The position numbers and the translations under genes were made by a program. 64,000 nucleotides of DNA, taken from positions 62,001 through 126,000 of the forward strand of contig NZ_JBNCNS010000003.1 in NCBI RefSeq assembly GCF_049847105.1, given 5' to 3'. Under the pieces are notes generated by a model that was not told the origin of the DNA, searched no databases, and saw only the letters and a list, made by a program, of their open reading frames with translations. Below are positions 34,798 through 42,343 of the stretch, one piece after another. Numbering within the stretch: position 1 is the first letter of the stretch; each line of letters begins with the position of its first letter. The DNA is from Gordonia sp049847105 (lineage in GTDB: Bacteria; Actinomycetota; Actinomycetes; Mycobacteriales; Mycobacteriaceae).

Positions 34798-37326
34798 TCA
34801 GAACAGTGTGTCGGGCCGTACGTAGTTGGCCAGATCGATCAGCATGAACCGGTGGTCCCGGTTGATGCGCGTCTGCCGGGCCAACCCGCGCAGACAGCGC
34901 TCGGTACCTGCCCGTAAACCGGGTTCGGTGAACGGGTACCCGAGCAGCACGGTCGGCTGGAGGTCCGGGTCCATGTCCGGGTTCTCGTGGACCCAGCCGA
35001 GTGCCGTGCCGAGGACGATGAGCAACAGGCGCTGCTTACGGGGTTCGCTCTCGGGCATCACCCCCACCCGTCGCGCCGCCTCGACGATGTGTTCGCGGGT
35101 GATGGTGCTCATCGGTCTGCCGTGGACCAGCGCGAGGACCGCCGTCGCGCGGGCGGTGTTGAAATGCCGGCTCGTCGGTGGCACCTCGTCCAGGGGCTCG
35201 ATCGCCTCGTCCACCTTGCCGGCGGCGACCGTCAGACGCGCGAGACCGAATGCGGCGGTGACGATCGCGTGATCGGTGAGCCACAGATCGTGGTAGTGGT
35301 GCGCGGCGATGTCGAACAATTCGGTGATGCGCCTGCCCTGCTCGTCCGACGACGAGTTCTCGTCGGAGAACCACCGGCCGATGAGCTCGGCCGTCCCCGC
35401 GACCGCGAGCTTGGGTGCCACCTCGCCCGGCATCGCCTGCAGGACATCGCTGAACCGCTCATAGGCCAGCTCGGGCTCGTCGTTCATCAGCGCGCAGATG
35501 GCCATGTACCACTGCATGCGCCATGAATCCCCGTGGTGTGCGGAGACATCACTGAGCAGTTCCAGTGCGGTGTCGACGTCGTCGAGCTCGAGATGCGCGC
35601 GCGCCTCGGCGAGGTCGATCTCCAGCGACGGATGCGGATTGTCGGTCGGCCTGCCGAGCAGCGAGGCGAAGCCGTCGGCGCGTGCCGCATGGATCGAGTC
35701 GAGAGTCTGCCGCGGATCGGACAGCGCTGCCGAGGTCAGCAGTGCGGCAGCGGGATCGAGCGGATTGACCAGGGGCAGGGGCAGGGCTCGGGCGATGTCG
35801 ACGGGGTCGTAGAACGCGGCCTGATCGGGATCGAAGAAACCGTCGACGGGTGCCAGCATCAGGTCGGTGCCGAACGTGGATCGCTGCGGCGTGAACACCG
35901 TCGAGAGCGACGGGCGTGGGACACCGGTGTGCGCCGCGACGATTTCGCGGAGGACGTTGAGGACCTGCGTGGTCATCTCGTCCGTCGAGGCGAAGCGCTC
36001 GGCCGGATCGGAGGCGGTGGCCCGTTGCAGCAGAAGGTAATACGACGGGTTGTCAGCCAGTACCGAGTTCTCGTCCGGTGACGGTAGGCCGTCGAGGTGG
36101 CGGCCGTCCGCCTTGGGTAGGTCCACCGTGAGGGCGGCGAGGGTGCGGCCGATGCTGTAGATGTCGGTCGCGATCTGCGGTCCGGTCTTGACGATCTCGG
36201 GTGCCTGGAACCCTGGCGTCCCGTACAGGTGGCCGTAATCGTTGATCGGGGAGACGGCACCGAGGTCGATGAGCTTGACCTCGTCGCTCCCGACCATGAT
36301 GTTCTCCGGTTTGACGTCGTTGTAGACCAGTCCGACCGAGTGTAGATATCCCACGGCGGGAAGCACTTCCAGCATGTAGGCCATGGCTGTCTCGACGGGA
36401 AGCAGGTGGGTGTCGTCTTTCCCGCGTGAACCGGTGGGGGTGCTGTCGCCGCTTCCTCTGCTGGTCGGGCCGCTTGTCGTGGAACTGCCCTCGTCGGTCG
36501 TCATCTGCTTCAGCGTCTGACCGCCGATGTACTCCATCACGATGTAGCCGAAGCGATCCCCGTACTCGTTCACGTGCTCGACGAAGTTGTAGATCTTGAC
36601 GATGCCGGGGTGGTTGACCGATGCCAGGAACTGCCGCTCGGCGACGGCCACCGCCTGCGCCTCGGAATCCGACGAGTTCAGCAGGCCCTTGAGGACCACC
36701 GGCCGGTCCGAGACGTTGCGGTCGATGGCGAGGTAGATCCAGCCGAGTCCACCGTGGGCGATCGCGCCGGTGATCTCGTACTGGTCGGCGACCAGGGTTC
36801 CGCGGGCCAGCCCGGGCACGAAGGAATAGCGTGAACCGCAATGCGGGCACTCTCCGGTGAGATCGCCCTTTCCCCGGCCGGCGCTGCGCCCTACCGGCTT
36901 TCCGCACCGCCAGCAGGTTCGTTTGCGTTCGGCGATGACCGGATTGGCCAGCACCGCATCCTCGGGCTCGATGTCGGTGATCTTGGGCAGTTCGACGAGA
37001 CCGCTGCCGAGCCGGCGGTCGTGCACCATCGACCGATTACGGGGGATGAGCCGCCGGGACGAACCGAACGCCGCGATTCCCTCGTTGGGGATGGTCGGTC
37101 TCGACCGCCCGGAGACCCGGTCGGTCGGGGTGTTGCCCGAGTCCGGCGCCGCAGCCTGGGTTCTGACGTCGAGGTCGGCGAGGTTGGCGGCCTGGGTCCC
37201 GACGTCGAGTTCGTCGAAGTCCTCGTCGATCAACTCGTCGCGGCTGACCGCTTGCGTGCCCAGGTCGACCTCTCCCGCCTCGTCGGCGGGAGTTGCTGTG
37301 TCGGTGCGCTTCTGGTGCTCGCTCAT
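34798..37326 (-). CDS. pknG: Serine/threonine protein kinase G
   Basis: 842 residues. An N-terminal regulatory segment has three TQA repeats (Thr24, 44, 56), likely autophosphorylation and GarA-docking sites by analogy. A rubredoxin-like domain follows with Cys138, 141, 160 and 163. The kinase domain (about 175-450) has HGGLGWIYLA, Lys213, the atypical YNDVKPEN (no HRD arginine, as in PknG) and DLGA instead of DFG. The rest is a TPR domain ending VRPDTLF. A Gly/Ser/Thr-rich insertion near 277-305 is absent from the M. tuberculosis protein as I remember it. PknG phosphorylates GarA to tune the TCA cycle to amino-acid supply. Last gene of the glnX-glnH-pknG unit. Confidence 0.97.
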   Translation of the reverse strand: MSEHQKRTDTATPADEAGEVDLGTQAVSRDELIDEDFDELDVGTQAANLADLDVRTQAAAPDSGNTPTDRVSGRSRPTIPNEGIAAFGSSRRLIPRNRSMVHDRRLGSGLVELPKITDIEPEDAVLANPVIAERKRTCWRCGKPVGRSAGRGKGDLTGECPHCGSRYSFVPGLARGTLVADQYEITGAIAHGGLGWIYLAIDRNVSDRPVVLKGLLNSSDSEAQAVAVAERQFLASVNHPGIVKIYNFVEHVNEYGDRFGYIVMEYIGGQTLKQMTTDEGSSTTSGPTSRGSGDSTPTGSRGKDDTHLLPVETAMAYMLEVLPAVGYLHSVGLVYNDVKPENIMVGSDEVKLIDLGAVSPINDYGHLYGTPGFQAPEIVKTGPQIATDIYSIGRTLAALTVDLPKADGRHLDGLPSPDENSVLADNPSYYLLLQRATASDPAERFASTDEMTTQVLNVLREIVAAHTGVPRPSLSTVFTPQRSTFGTDLMLAPVDGFFDPDQAAFYDPVDIARALPLPLVNPLDPAAALLTSAALSDPRQTLDSIHAARADGFASLLGRPTDNPHPSLEIDLAEARAHLELDDVDTALELLSDVSAHHGDSWRMQWYMAICALMNDEPELAYERFSDVLQAMPGEVAPKLAVAGTAELIGRWFSDENSSSDEQGRRITELFDIAAHHYHDLWLTDHAIVTAAFGLARLTVAAGKVDEAIEPLDEVPPTSRHFNTARATAVLALVHGRPMSTITREHIVEAARRVGVMPESEPRKQRLLLIVLGTALGWVHENPDMDPDLQPTVLLGYPFTEPGLRAGTERCLRGLARQTRINRDHRFMLIDLANYVRPDTLF

Positions 37327-37345
37327 CTCGCAGTCACTCGTCGGG

Positions 37346-38377
37346 TCAGTCGCGGTACACGGGTTGTGGCGGTCCGTTGCCCGGACCCAGGATGGACAGC
37401 CAGTGATCGTACATCTGTTGCCAACGGCCGCTGATGCGCAGTTCGTTCAACACACCGTTGACAAAGCGCACCATGTCGTCCTGGCCCTTGGGGATGCCGA
37501 CGCCGTAGTACTCCTCGCCGAGGCTCGGGCCGACCAGCTGCACCCACGGGTCCTGTTCGGCGAGACCGGCGAGGATCGCGTCGTCGGTGGTGGCCGCGTC
37601 CACCTGGCCCTGCTGCATCATCACCAGGCAGTCCGCCCAGGTCGTGGTGGTGACCATTCTGGCACGTGGCTGAATTGCCTGGATGCGGCCGATCGAGGTG
37701 GCCCCGCGCGCGGAGCAGACCCGTTTGCCCGCCAGATCTGCCGGGCCGTTGATACCGGAGGTCCGGGTGGAGAGGATGCGCTGGGAGGCAATGTAGTACG
37801 GACTGGAGAACGCGACGTCCTGAACGCGGTCACAGGTGATGCTCATGGTCTTCACCACGACGTCGACGCTGTGGTCGACGAGGGCCTGGGTGCGTTCTGC
37901 GGAGCTCAGCACGCGGTACTCGATCGTGTTCGGGTCGTCGAAGATCGCCTGGGCTATCGCGCGGGCGATGTCGACATCGAAGCCTTGGATGTCGCCGGTG
38001 AGGGGATCGCGGAAACTGAACAGGTTGCTCCCGATGTCGAGTCCGACGATCAGGCGTCCGCGACCGAGGATATCGGCCATGGTGGTGTGCTGGGGCATCT
38101 GCGCGGGCACCGGCATCGGACCGGGCCGCAGGCTGGCCGTCGCGTCGCAGGTCTCGGAGGTCGGTGCCGGCTCGCGGGCGGCATCGGTCTCCGCGCCCGG
38201 CGGGGTGGGCTGCACACCGAATGCGACCGGTGGCGGCGACGGAGGGGCCGGGAACCGCACGCAGCCCGTGGCGGCGACGCAGACGAACAGCAGGACGACC
38301 ATCGCGCGCACCCAACCCACGCGGGACCTGCCCATCCCGTCGTCGGGTCGCCTCGCGCGTGTGCCCGGGTACCTCAT
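37346..38377 (-). CDS. glnH: GlnH-like amino-acid-binding lipoprotein
   Basis: 343 residues. The signal peptide ends in the lipobox VAATGC with Cys39 lipidated, anchoring it outside the membrane. A type 3 periplasmic-binding fold follows: RLIVGLDIGSNLFSFRD near 108, GDIQGFDVDIARAIA near 128, and VDAATTDDAIL near 260. In mycobacteria GlnH binds aspartate/glutamate and signals through GlnX to PknG; no ABC permease is encoded here, which fits sensing instead of uptake. Its ATG overlaps the glnX stop (ATGA). Same order as Rv0411c. Confidence 0.93.
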   Translation of the reverse strand: MRYPGTRARRPDDGMGRSRVGWVRAMVVLLFVCVAATGCVRFPAPPSPPPVAFGVQPTPPGAETDAAREPAPTSETCDATASLRPGPMPVPAQMPQHTTMADILGRGRLIVGLDIGSNLFSFRDPLTGDIQGFDVDIARAIAQAIFDDPNTIEYRVLSSAERTQALVDHSVDVVVKTMSITCDRVQDVAFSSPYYIASQRILSTRTSGINGPADLAGKRVCSARGATSIGRIQAIQPRARMVTTTTWADCLVMMQQGQVDAATTDDAILAGLAEQDPWVQLVGPSLGEEYYGVGIPKGQDDMVRFVNGVLNELRISGRWQQMYDHWLSILGPGNGPPQPVYRD

Positions 38378-39819
38378 CGGTACTCCCGGATACGCGGGAT
38401 GAGGCCGACGATCACGGCCACCCCGGCGAACAGGGTCAGCAGCAGGATGCCGGTACCCGTGTATCCGAGTACCCGCTGCGCGGTGTTGATGTCGTCGCGG
38501 AAGGAAAGGCGGGTGGTGGTGATCGTGTCGACCAGCGCCCGATCCAGATCGCCGTAGGCCTTCGCTGTCGAATTGGGGCCATCACCCACGGTCATCGTGC
38601 GGGCGCGCGCGAAATTGCCCGAGCTCATCTGCGACCGGACCTGCGCGTCGAGTTCCTTCCAGCGGGCCAGGACGTAGTTGGCGTTGTAGAGCTGTCCCGC
38701 CGACACCGCGCTCGAGTCGTCGCGATCCTTGCCCAATTGGTCGAGGGTGCGGCCGATATTCGTGGTCGCGTCCGTGAATGTCCGGTCCAGATCGTCCTGA
38801 TCGCCGCGTCGCACCAGCGACAGTGTCTCCGCGGACCTGGCCTGCTGCGTCATGATGCGCGCCGACGTGAGGTCGCGGAGGGGATCGGCGCCGTCGATGC
38901 GCGCGTTGTTGGTCGCCGCGACCGACATGAGACCCGACGCCAGCAGCCAGACCGTGCCCACGATCACCGCGATGAGGGCGGCGAGCACGCCGATGTTGAA
39001 GCGGCGACGGGTACGTCTTCGGAGGTATCGGCTGGTCGCGACGAGCCCGACGATGAGCACGATGAGCGCGGCGTACACGCCCCACGGCGGGACGGTGAGG
39101 GTGCTCTGCGGATCGGCGATCGATCGGGAGCGACGTTCGTAGAGTCGTTGGGCGGCGGGCAGGATCTTGTCCTGCATCATCGTCGAGGCCTGACCCAGGT
39201 ATGAGGAGCCCACCGGGTTGCCGAGCCGGTTGTTGGTGCGCGCGGTCTCGATGAGTCCGCTGTATGCCGGGATGTTGATGGCCAGGGTCCGCAGATCGGC
39301 GTTCGACTCCCGCTGTGCGGTGGCGTTCTCGGATTCGGCGAGGTCGTGGGTGGTGCCGGCCGCCGTGATCAGCGACGACGACGCCGTGGCCAGCGCGTCG
39401 GAGTAGCGCGTGCGGAGTTCCGGGGATTCCAGTCCGCCCGAGATGAACGCCGAGTTCGCCGCGGCGTCGGCGATCGACAGCGAGCTGTAGAGGACCTGCG
39501 AGGCCTCCGCGAGCGGCTCGGTCCGGTCGATCATCTCCTGCAGCGTCTGGGTGCGCTTCTCCAGGGTGTTGGATGCGTACAAGCCGGCGGTCAGACAGGC
39601 GAGGGCCAGGATCACCAGGATCAGGACGAGCTTGCCCGGGCTGGTGACCGCATAGTGACGCAGGGTGGTCAACGGCGACTGCGCGCGCTGACGCGCGGCG
39701 GCGACCAGATCCCGTCGGTCTGCGAGTACCTGCCGGATCGGTGGGGCGGAAGAAGTGGGCCGGATGGTCCGGCCCGCGCGGGTGAGCGCGGTCCGCATGT
39801 GCGAGACGTCGCCGGTCAC
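38374..39819 (-). CDS. glnX: GlnX-like transmembrane signalling protein
   Basis: 481 residues with four membrane helices (near 65-85, 245-265, 275-300 and 455-475) enclosing two extracytoplasmic helical domains like chemoreceptor four-helix bundles. It is thought to carry the amino-acid signal from GlnH to PknG inside the cell (Rv0412c-like). The GTG at 39819 has AAGGA 7 nt upstream; ATG at 39798 is the alternative. It overlaps glnH by 4 nt. A small leaderless reading frame ends 1 nt before it. Confidence 0.9.
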   Translation of the reverse strand: MTGDVSHMRTALTRAGRTIRPTSSAPPIRQVLADRRDLVAAARQRAQSPLTTLRHYAVTSPGKLVLILVILALACLTAGLYASNTLEKRTQTLQEMIDRTEPLAEASQVLYSSLSIADAAANSAFISGGLESPELRTRYSDALATASSSLITAAGTTHDLAESENATAQRESNADLRTLAINIPAYSGLIETARTNNRLGNPVGSSYLGQASTMMQDKILPAAQRLYERRSRSIADPQSTLTVPPWGVYAALIVLIVGLVATSRYLRRRTRRRFNIGVLAALIAVIVGTVWLLASGLMSVAATNNARIDGADPLRDLTSARIMTQQARSAETLSLVRRGDQDDLDRTFTDATTNIGRTLDQLGKDRDDSSAVSAGQLYNANYVLARWKELDAQVRSQMSSGNFARARTMTVGDGPNSTAKAYGDLDRALVDTITTTRLSFRDDINTAQRVLGYTGTGILLLTLFAGVAVIVGLIPRIREYR

Positions 39820-39820
39820 C

Positions 39821-39997
39821 TCACGGTCCTTCCGAATTCTCCATGTTTCCGGCGTCGCTTTCCGGTAGTGCCGGGCATGCCGGCGTTGGGCTCACGGTCT
39901 CCACCTTGTGTGTCGCACCGGGCAGCGCACACGTTTCAGGTACCGGTTTTTCGGTATCGGCGACGATTCCCTCCCGGTCGGGATCGGTGTTCCTCAC
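39821..39997 (-). CDS. Possible small protein heading the glnX-glnH-pknG operon
   Basis: 58 residues from a GTG at 39997 that lies 8 nt after a TAGGCT -10 box, the spacing of leaderless genes elsewhere in this window. It ends one base before the glnX start codon. The product is hydrophilic, Pro-rich, with two cysteines (ETCALPG, PACPALPE) and no membrane segment. I recognise no family. It could be a true small protein, a leader peptide coupling translation into glnX, or chance; codon usage is compatible but not decisive. Confidence 0.42.
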   Translation of the reverse strand: MRNTDPDREGIVADTEKPVPETCALPGATHKVETVSPTPACPALPESDAGNMENSEGP

Positions 39998-40005
39998 CGG
40001 TCTCA

Positions 40006-40011
40006 AGCCTA
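40006..40011 (-). promoter_or_regulatory. -10 hexamer of the glnX-glnH-pknG operon
   Basis: TAGGCT on the minus strand, the best promoter element upstream of glnX. The expected transcription start falls at the GTG of the small frame at 39997. The rest of 39998-40166 shows only the mutT3 promoter and ribosome site. Confidence 0.45.
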
Positions 40012-40113
40012 GTCCTCGTCGCCCTGACCGGCTCGACTTGAGCGGCCGTGTCCCCGGGTCGGTGGGATGCAGATCCGCGATGACTTTCCCTGGCCTGTGT
40101 CGCGCAACTCACA

Positions 40114-40119
40114 TACCGT
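40114..40119 (+). promoter_or_regulatory. -10 hexamer upstream of mutT3
   Basis: TACCGT with about 40 nt of leader before the AGGAGG ribosome site and the GTG at 40167. Confidence 0.35.
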
Positions 40120-40166
40120 GGAGAGGGTCTGGGTCACCGGACGGGAAACCGACGGCAGGAGGCAGG

Positions 40167-40649
40167 GTGCGCGGAGACGGCGACGGATGGGTGATCGATC
40201 CGGACGGTTCGCGCTACTGGGGGCGTCACGGGGCAGCCGGATTGCTGTTGCGGGCACCACTGCCCGACGGTTCCACGGCGATCCTGTTGCAGCATCGCGC
40301 GGTGTGGTCACATCAGGGCGGGACGTGGGGGCTTCCCGGCGGCGCGCGCGATTCGCACGAGAGCGCGATCGACACGGCGGTCCGTGAGGCGCATGAGGAG
40401 GCCGGTGTCGGCGGTGACGACCTGCACGTGGTCGCGGCGCTCGTCACCCATCAGGCGCCGAGCGGCTGGACGTACACCACGGTCATCGCGGATATCGACG
40501 AGCCGGTGCGCACCGTGGCCAATTTCGAGTCCGCGGAACTGCGCTGGGTTCCCGAGAACGACGTGGCGGAACTGCCTCTGCACCCGGCGTTCGGCAACGC
40601 GTGGCCGGGACTGCGAGAGCGCATCAGCGCTCTCGACCCCCAGAGCTGA
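40167..40649 (+). CDS. mutT3: NUDIX hydrolase (MutT3-like)
   Basis: 160 residues. The Nudix box is complete: GGARDSHESAIDTAVREAHEEAGV near 59-82, with the REAHEE core that binds Mg. MutT3-type enzymes hydrolyse oxidised nucleotides or related diphosphates, sanitising the pool; the exact substrate is not readable. The GTG at 40167 has AGGAGG 4 nt upstream. It has the same position as Rv0413 between glnX and thiE. The last 26 bp overlap the convergent LeuA-like gene. Confidence 0.88.
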   Translation: MRGDGDGWVIDPDGSRYWGRHGAAGLLLRAPLPDGSTAILLQHRAVWSHQGGTWGLPGGARDSHESAIDTAVREAHEEAGVGGDDLHVVAALVTHQAPSGWTYTTVIADIDEPVRTVANFESAELRWVPENDVAELPLHPAFGNAWPGLRERISALDPQS

Positions 40650-41031
40650 TATCCCCAGAGATGATCGGGTCCCGCAGCCGGTTGGCCCCGGCGATCAGGG
40701 CGTTGACGTTGGCCTCGTCGCCGGTGGCGCCGTCGCCGTAGGCCCAGCACTGCCGGTCGTCGGCCTCGCAGAGCAGGAATGTCGTCACCGTGCCGCCGAC
40801 CTCGCGCTGGTGGAGGCTGAGGATCTGTATCGGCGCTCCGATGTCATGGAGCATGGACGTCATCGCACCGATCGGTCCGGCCGCGCTGGCGTGCAGCGTC
40901 ATGATCCGGTCGGCAAAAGCGATGGTTGCGCGGCAGGTGACCATGTCCTCTCGTCCGGTCTCGATGCTGAACGAGCCGAGCCGGATGGCGCCGGTGGGTG
41001 CGTATTCGTCGGTGAATCCTTGCCACGTCAT
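40624..41031 (-). CDS. Stand-alone LeuA-type regulatory (allosteric dimerisation) domain
   Basis: 135 residues. The body matches the C-terminal leucine-binding domain of 2-isopropylmalate synthase: IRLGSFSIETG near 16, MTLHASAAGPIGAMTSMLHDIGAPIQILSLHQ near 44-76 and CWAYGDGATGDEANVNALIAGANRL near 95-120. There is no catalytic TIM barrel, so it cannot make isopropylmalate. Such proteins could bind leucine or heterodimerise with LeuA; that is inference. AGGAGG lies 8 nt before the ATG at 41031. It is inserted between mutT3 and thiE relative to M. tuberculosis. Confidence 0.82.
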   Translation of the reverse strand: MTWQGFTDEYAPTGAIRLGSFSIETGREDMVTCRATIAFADRIMTLHASAAGPIGAMTSMLHDIGAPIQILSLHQREVGGTVTTFLLCEADDRQCWAYGDGATGDEANVNALIAGANRLRDPIISGDISSGGRER

Positions 41032-41215
41032 GTCGGCTGCCTCCTCACGCATGCCTCGGGGCAGGGCGCATCCGAATCGGCGAACGAAGGGGTCGGGTGC
41101 GAACGGGGCGGGTGCGTCACACGGACAGGGTTGCTGAGAAAGATGAAGGCTGTGCATCTCGTGTCTACGTTTCGGTCGAAGGAAAGGTGACCGACGAGCA
41201 GAGAGCGCAACGACC

Positions 41216-41252
41216 CCGCAGCGGGGGGTCGGTCGATCAGACCCCGCTGCGG
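41216..41252. terminator. GC-rich stem-loop in the gap upstream of the truncated nitroreductase
   Basis: Perfect 11-bp arms ccgcagcgggg (41216-41226) and ccccgctgcgg (41242-41252), 15-nt loop, no U-run. It lies between divergent reading frames, so it may belong to a lost gene. Nothing else is clear in 41032-41264. Confidence 0.35.
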
Positions 41253-41264
41253 CGGGTTACGAGA

Positions 41265-41546
41265 ATGCTCTTCATGCACAACATGATGCCGACCACGATA
41301 GACCCGCCCGCCGGGGCGCGGCAACCGGCTTTCGGTCCACTCCGCCAGCGTCGGGTCTTGCGACTGGCGCAGCACACCCCTTCCTGGTGCGACACCCAGC
41401 CGTGGCACACGGTGATCACCCAGGGTGACGGCACCGCACGACTGCGGGAGGCGCTTCTCGCCCACGTGGACACCGACGCCCCGGTCAACACCTTCCGGAC
41501 CACCCGGGCAGACCTGGACGAGGCGGTGTCGTTCGTCAGCGAGTGA
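41265..41546 (+). pseudogene. Truncated nitroreductase fragment with an unrelated C-terminal tail
   Basis: 93 residues. VLRLAQHTPSWCDTQPWHTVI near 31-51 is the N-terminal FMN-binding motif of nitroreductases, which normally run to about 200-220 residues. After about 70 residues the frame changes character and ends VNTFRTTRADLDEAVSFVSE, which looks more like the C-terminus of a PLP enzyme such as a threonine aldolase or aminotransferase. A deletion joining two genes would explain this. No ribosome site is convincing, and the 3' end overlaps thiE convergently by 11 nt. Whether any of it is translated is unknown. Confidence 0.6.
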
Positions 41547-42216
41547 GCGCGGTCCGCAGCTCGTGCGCGGCGTCCTGCGCGTCGTCGGCGGCGGTGATCG
41601 CCCGGACGACGACGACGCGACCGGCACCGGCGGCCCGGACCTCGGACAGTCGAACGGCGTCGATGCCACCGATCGCGAACCACGGCTTGGGCGGATCGAC
41701 GGACGCCGTGGCGTGTACGAGATCGAGTCCTGGTGCGGCCCGGCCCGGTTTGGTCGGAGTCGGCCAGCACGGCCCGACGCAGAAATAGTCGACCGCGTCG
41801 TCGACGGCCGCGGCCCGCATCTGTACCTCGTCGTGGGTGGACAGCCCGATGGCGACGTCGGGGCCGGTGATCTGCCGGGCGCGGCCGGCGGGCAGGTCGC
41901 CCTGACCCACGTGCAGCACGTCGGCCTCGGCGAGGACGGCCAGATCGGCACGGTCGTTGACCCCGAGCAGCGCGTCGTGCCGGCGCGTCAGGTCGCGGAG
42001 CCGGGCGAGGATCTCGAGTTCCTCGCGGGCCTCGAGCGTGCCGAACCGCGCCTCACCGGGCGATCCCTTGTCGCGCAACTGGACGATGTCGACACCACCG
42101 GCGAGCGCTGCGGAGACGAACTCGATCAGATCGCCACGTTCGCGCCGGGCGTCGGTGCACAGATACACCCGGGCCGATGACAGGCGGGCGGATCTCGGGC
42201 CTCGAGTCGGTGTCAC
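41536..42216 (-). CDS. thiE: Thiamine-phosphate synthase
   Basis: 226 residues. Joins the pyrimidine (HMP-PP) and thiazole phosphates to make thiamine phosphate. TIM-barrel motifs: VDIVQLRDKGS near 43-53, LGVNDRADLAVLAEADVLHVGQGDLP near 84-109, IGLSTHDEVQ near 122, DYFCVGPCWPTPTKP near 141 and AIGGIDAVRLSEVRAAGA near 178. It has a leaderless-type GTG start 7 nt from a TACCGT box and diverges from the riboswitch-controlled thiO-thiS-thiG operon (Rv0414c-Rv0417 order). No riboswitch precedes thiE itself. Confidence 0.96.
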   Translation of the reverse strand: MTPTRGPRSARLSSARVYLCTDARRERGDLIEFVSAALAGGVDIVQLRDKGSPGEARFGTLEAREELEILARLRDLTRRHDALLGVNDRADLAVLAEADVLHVGQGDLPAGRARQITGPDVAIGLSTHDEVQMRAAAVDDAVDYFCVGPCWPTPTKPGRAAPGLDLVHATASVDPPKPWFAIGGIDAVRLSEVRAAGAGRVVVVRAITAADDAQDAAHELRTALTR

Positions 42217-42223
42217 GGAGGCA

Positions 42224-42233
42224 ACGGTAGGCT
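42224..42233. promoter_or_regulatory. Overlapping divergent promoters of thiE and thiO-thiS-thiG
   Basis: Minus strand TACCGT (42224-42229) serves thiE leaderlessly. Plus strand TAGGCT (42228-42233) would start transcription near 42240, just before the riboswitch. The two -10 boxes share bases, so only one may fire at a time. Confidence 0.5.
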
Positions 42234-42240
42234 AGGCGTC

Positions 42241-42334
42241 ACGACACGGGAGCCCGGGGTACGACGGGCTGAGAGTGCGGGCCGAACCTCCGCTGACCGT
42301 TTGACCTGATCCGGGTAATGCCGGCGAAGGAAGG
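42241..42334 (+). promoter_or_regulatory. TPP riboswitch (THI element)
   Basis: Contains the conserved core: acgggagcccggg, gggctgagag (42276-42285), accgtttgacctgatccgg and gtaatgccggcgaaggaagg. The terminal ggaagg is both the closing-stem strand and the ribosome site of thiO, so TPP binding should block translation. No separate terminator is visible. Confidence 0.97.
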
Positions 42335-42343
42335 ATGTCCCCC

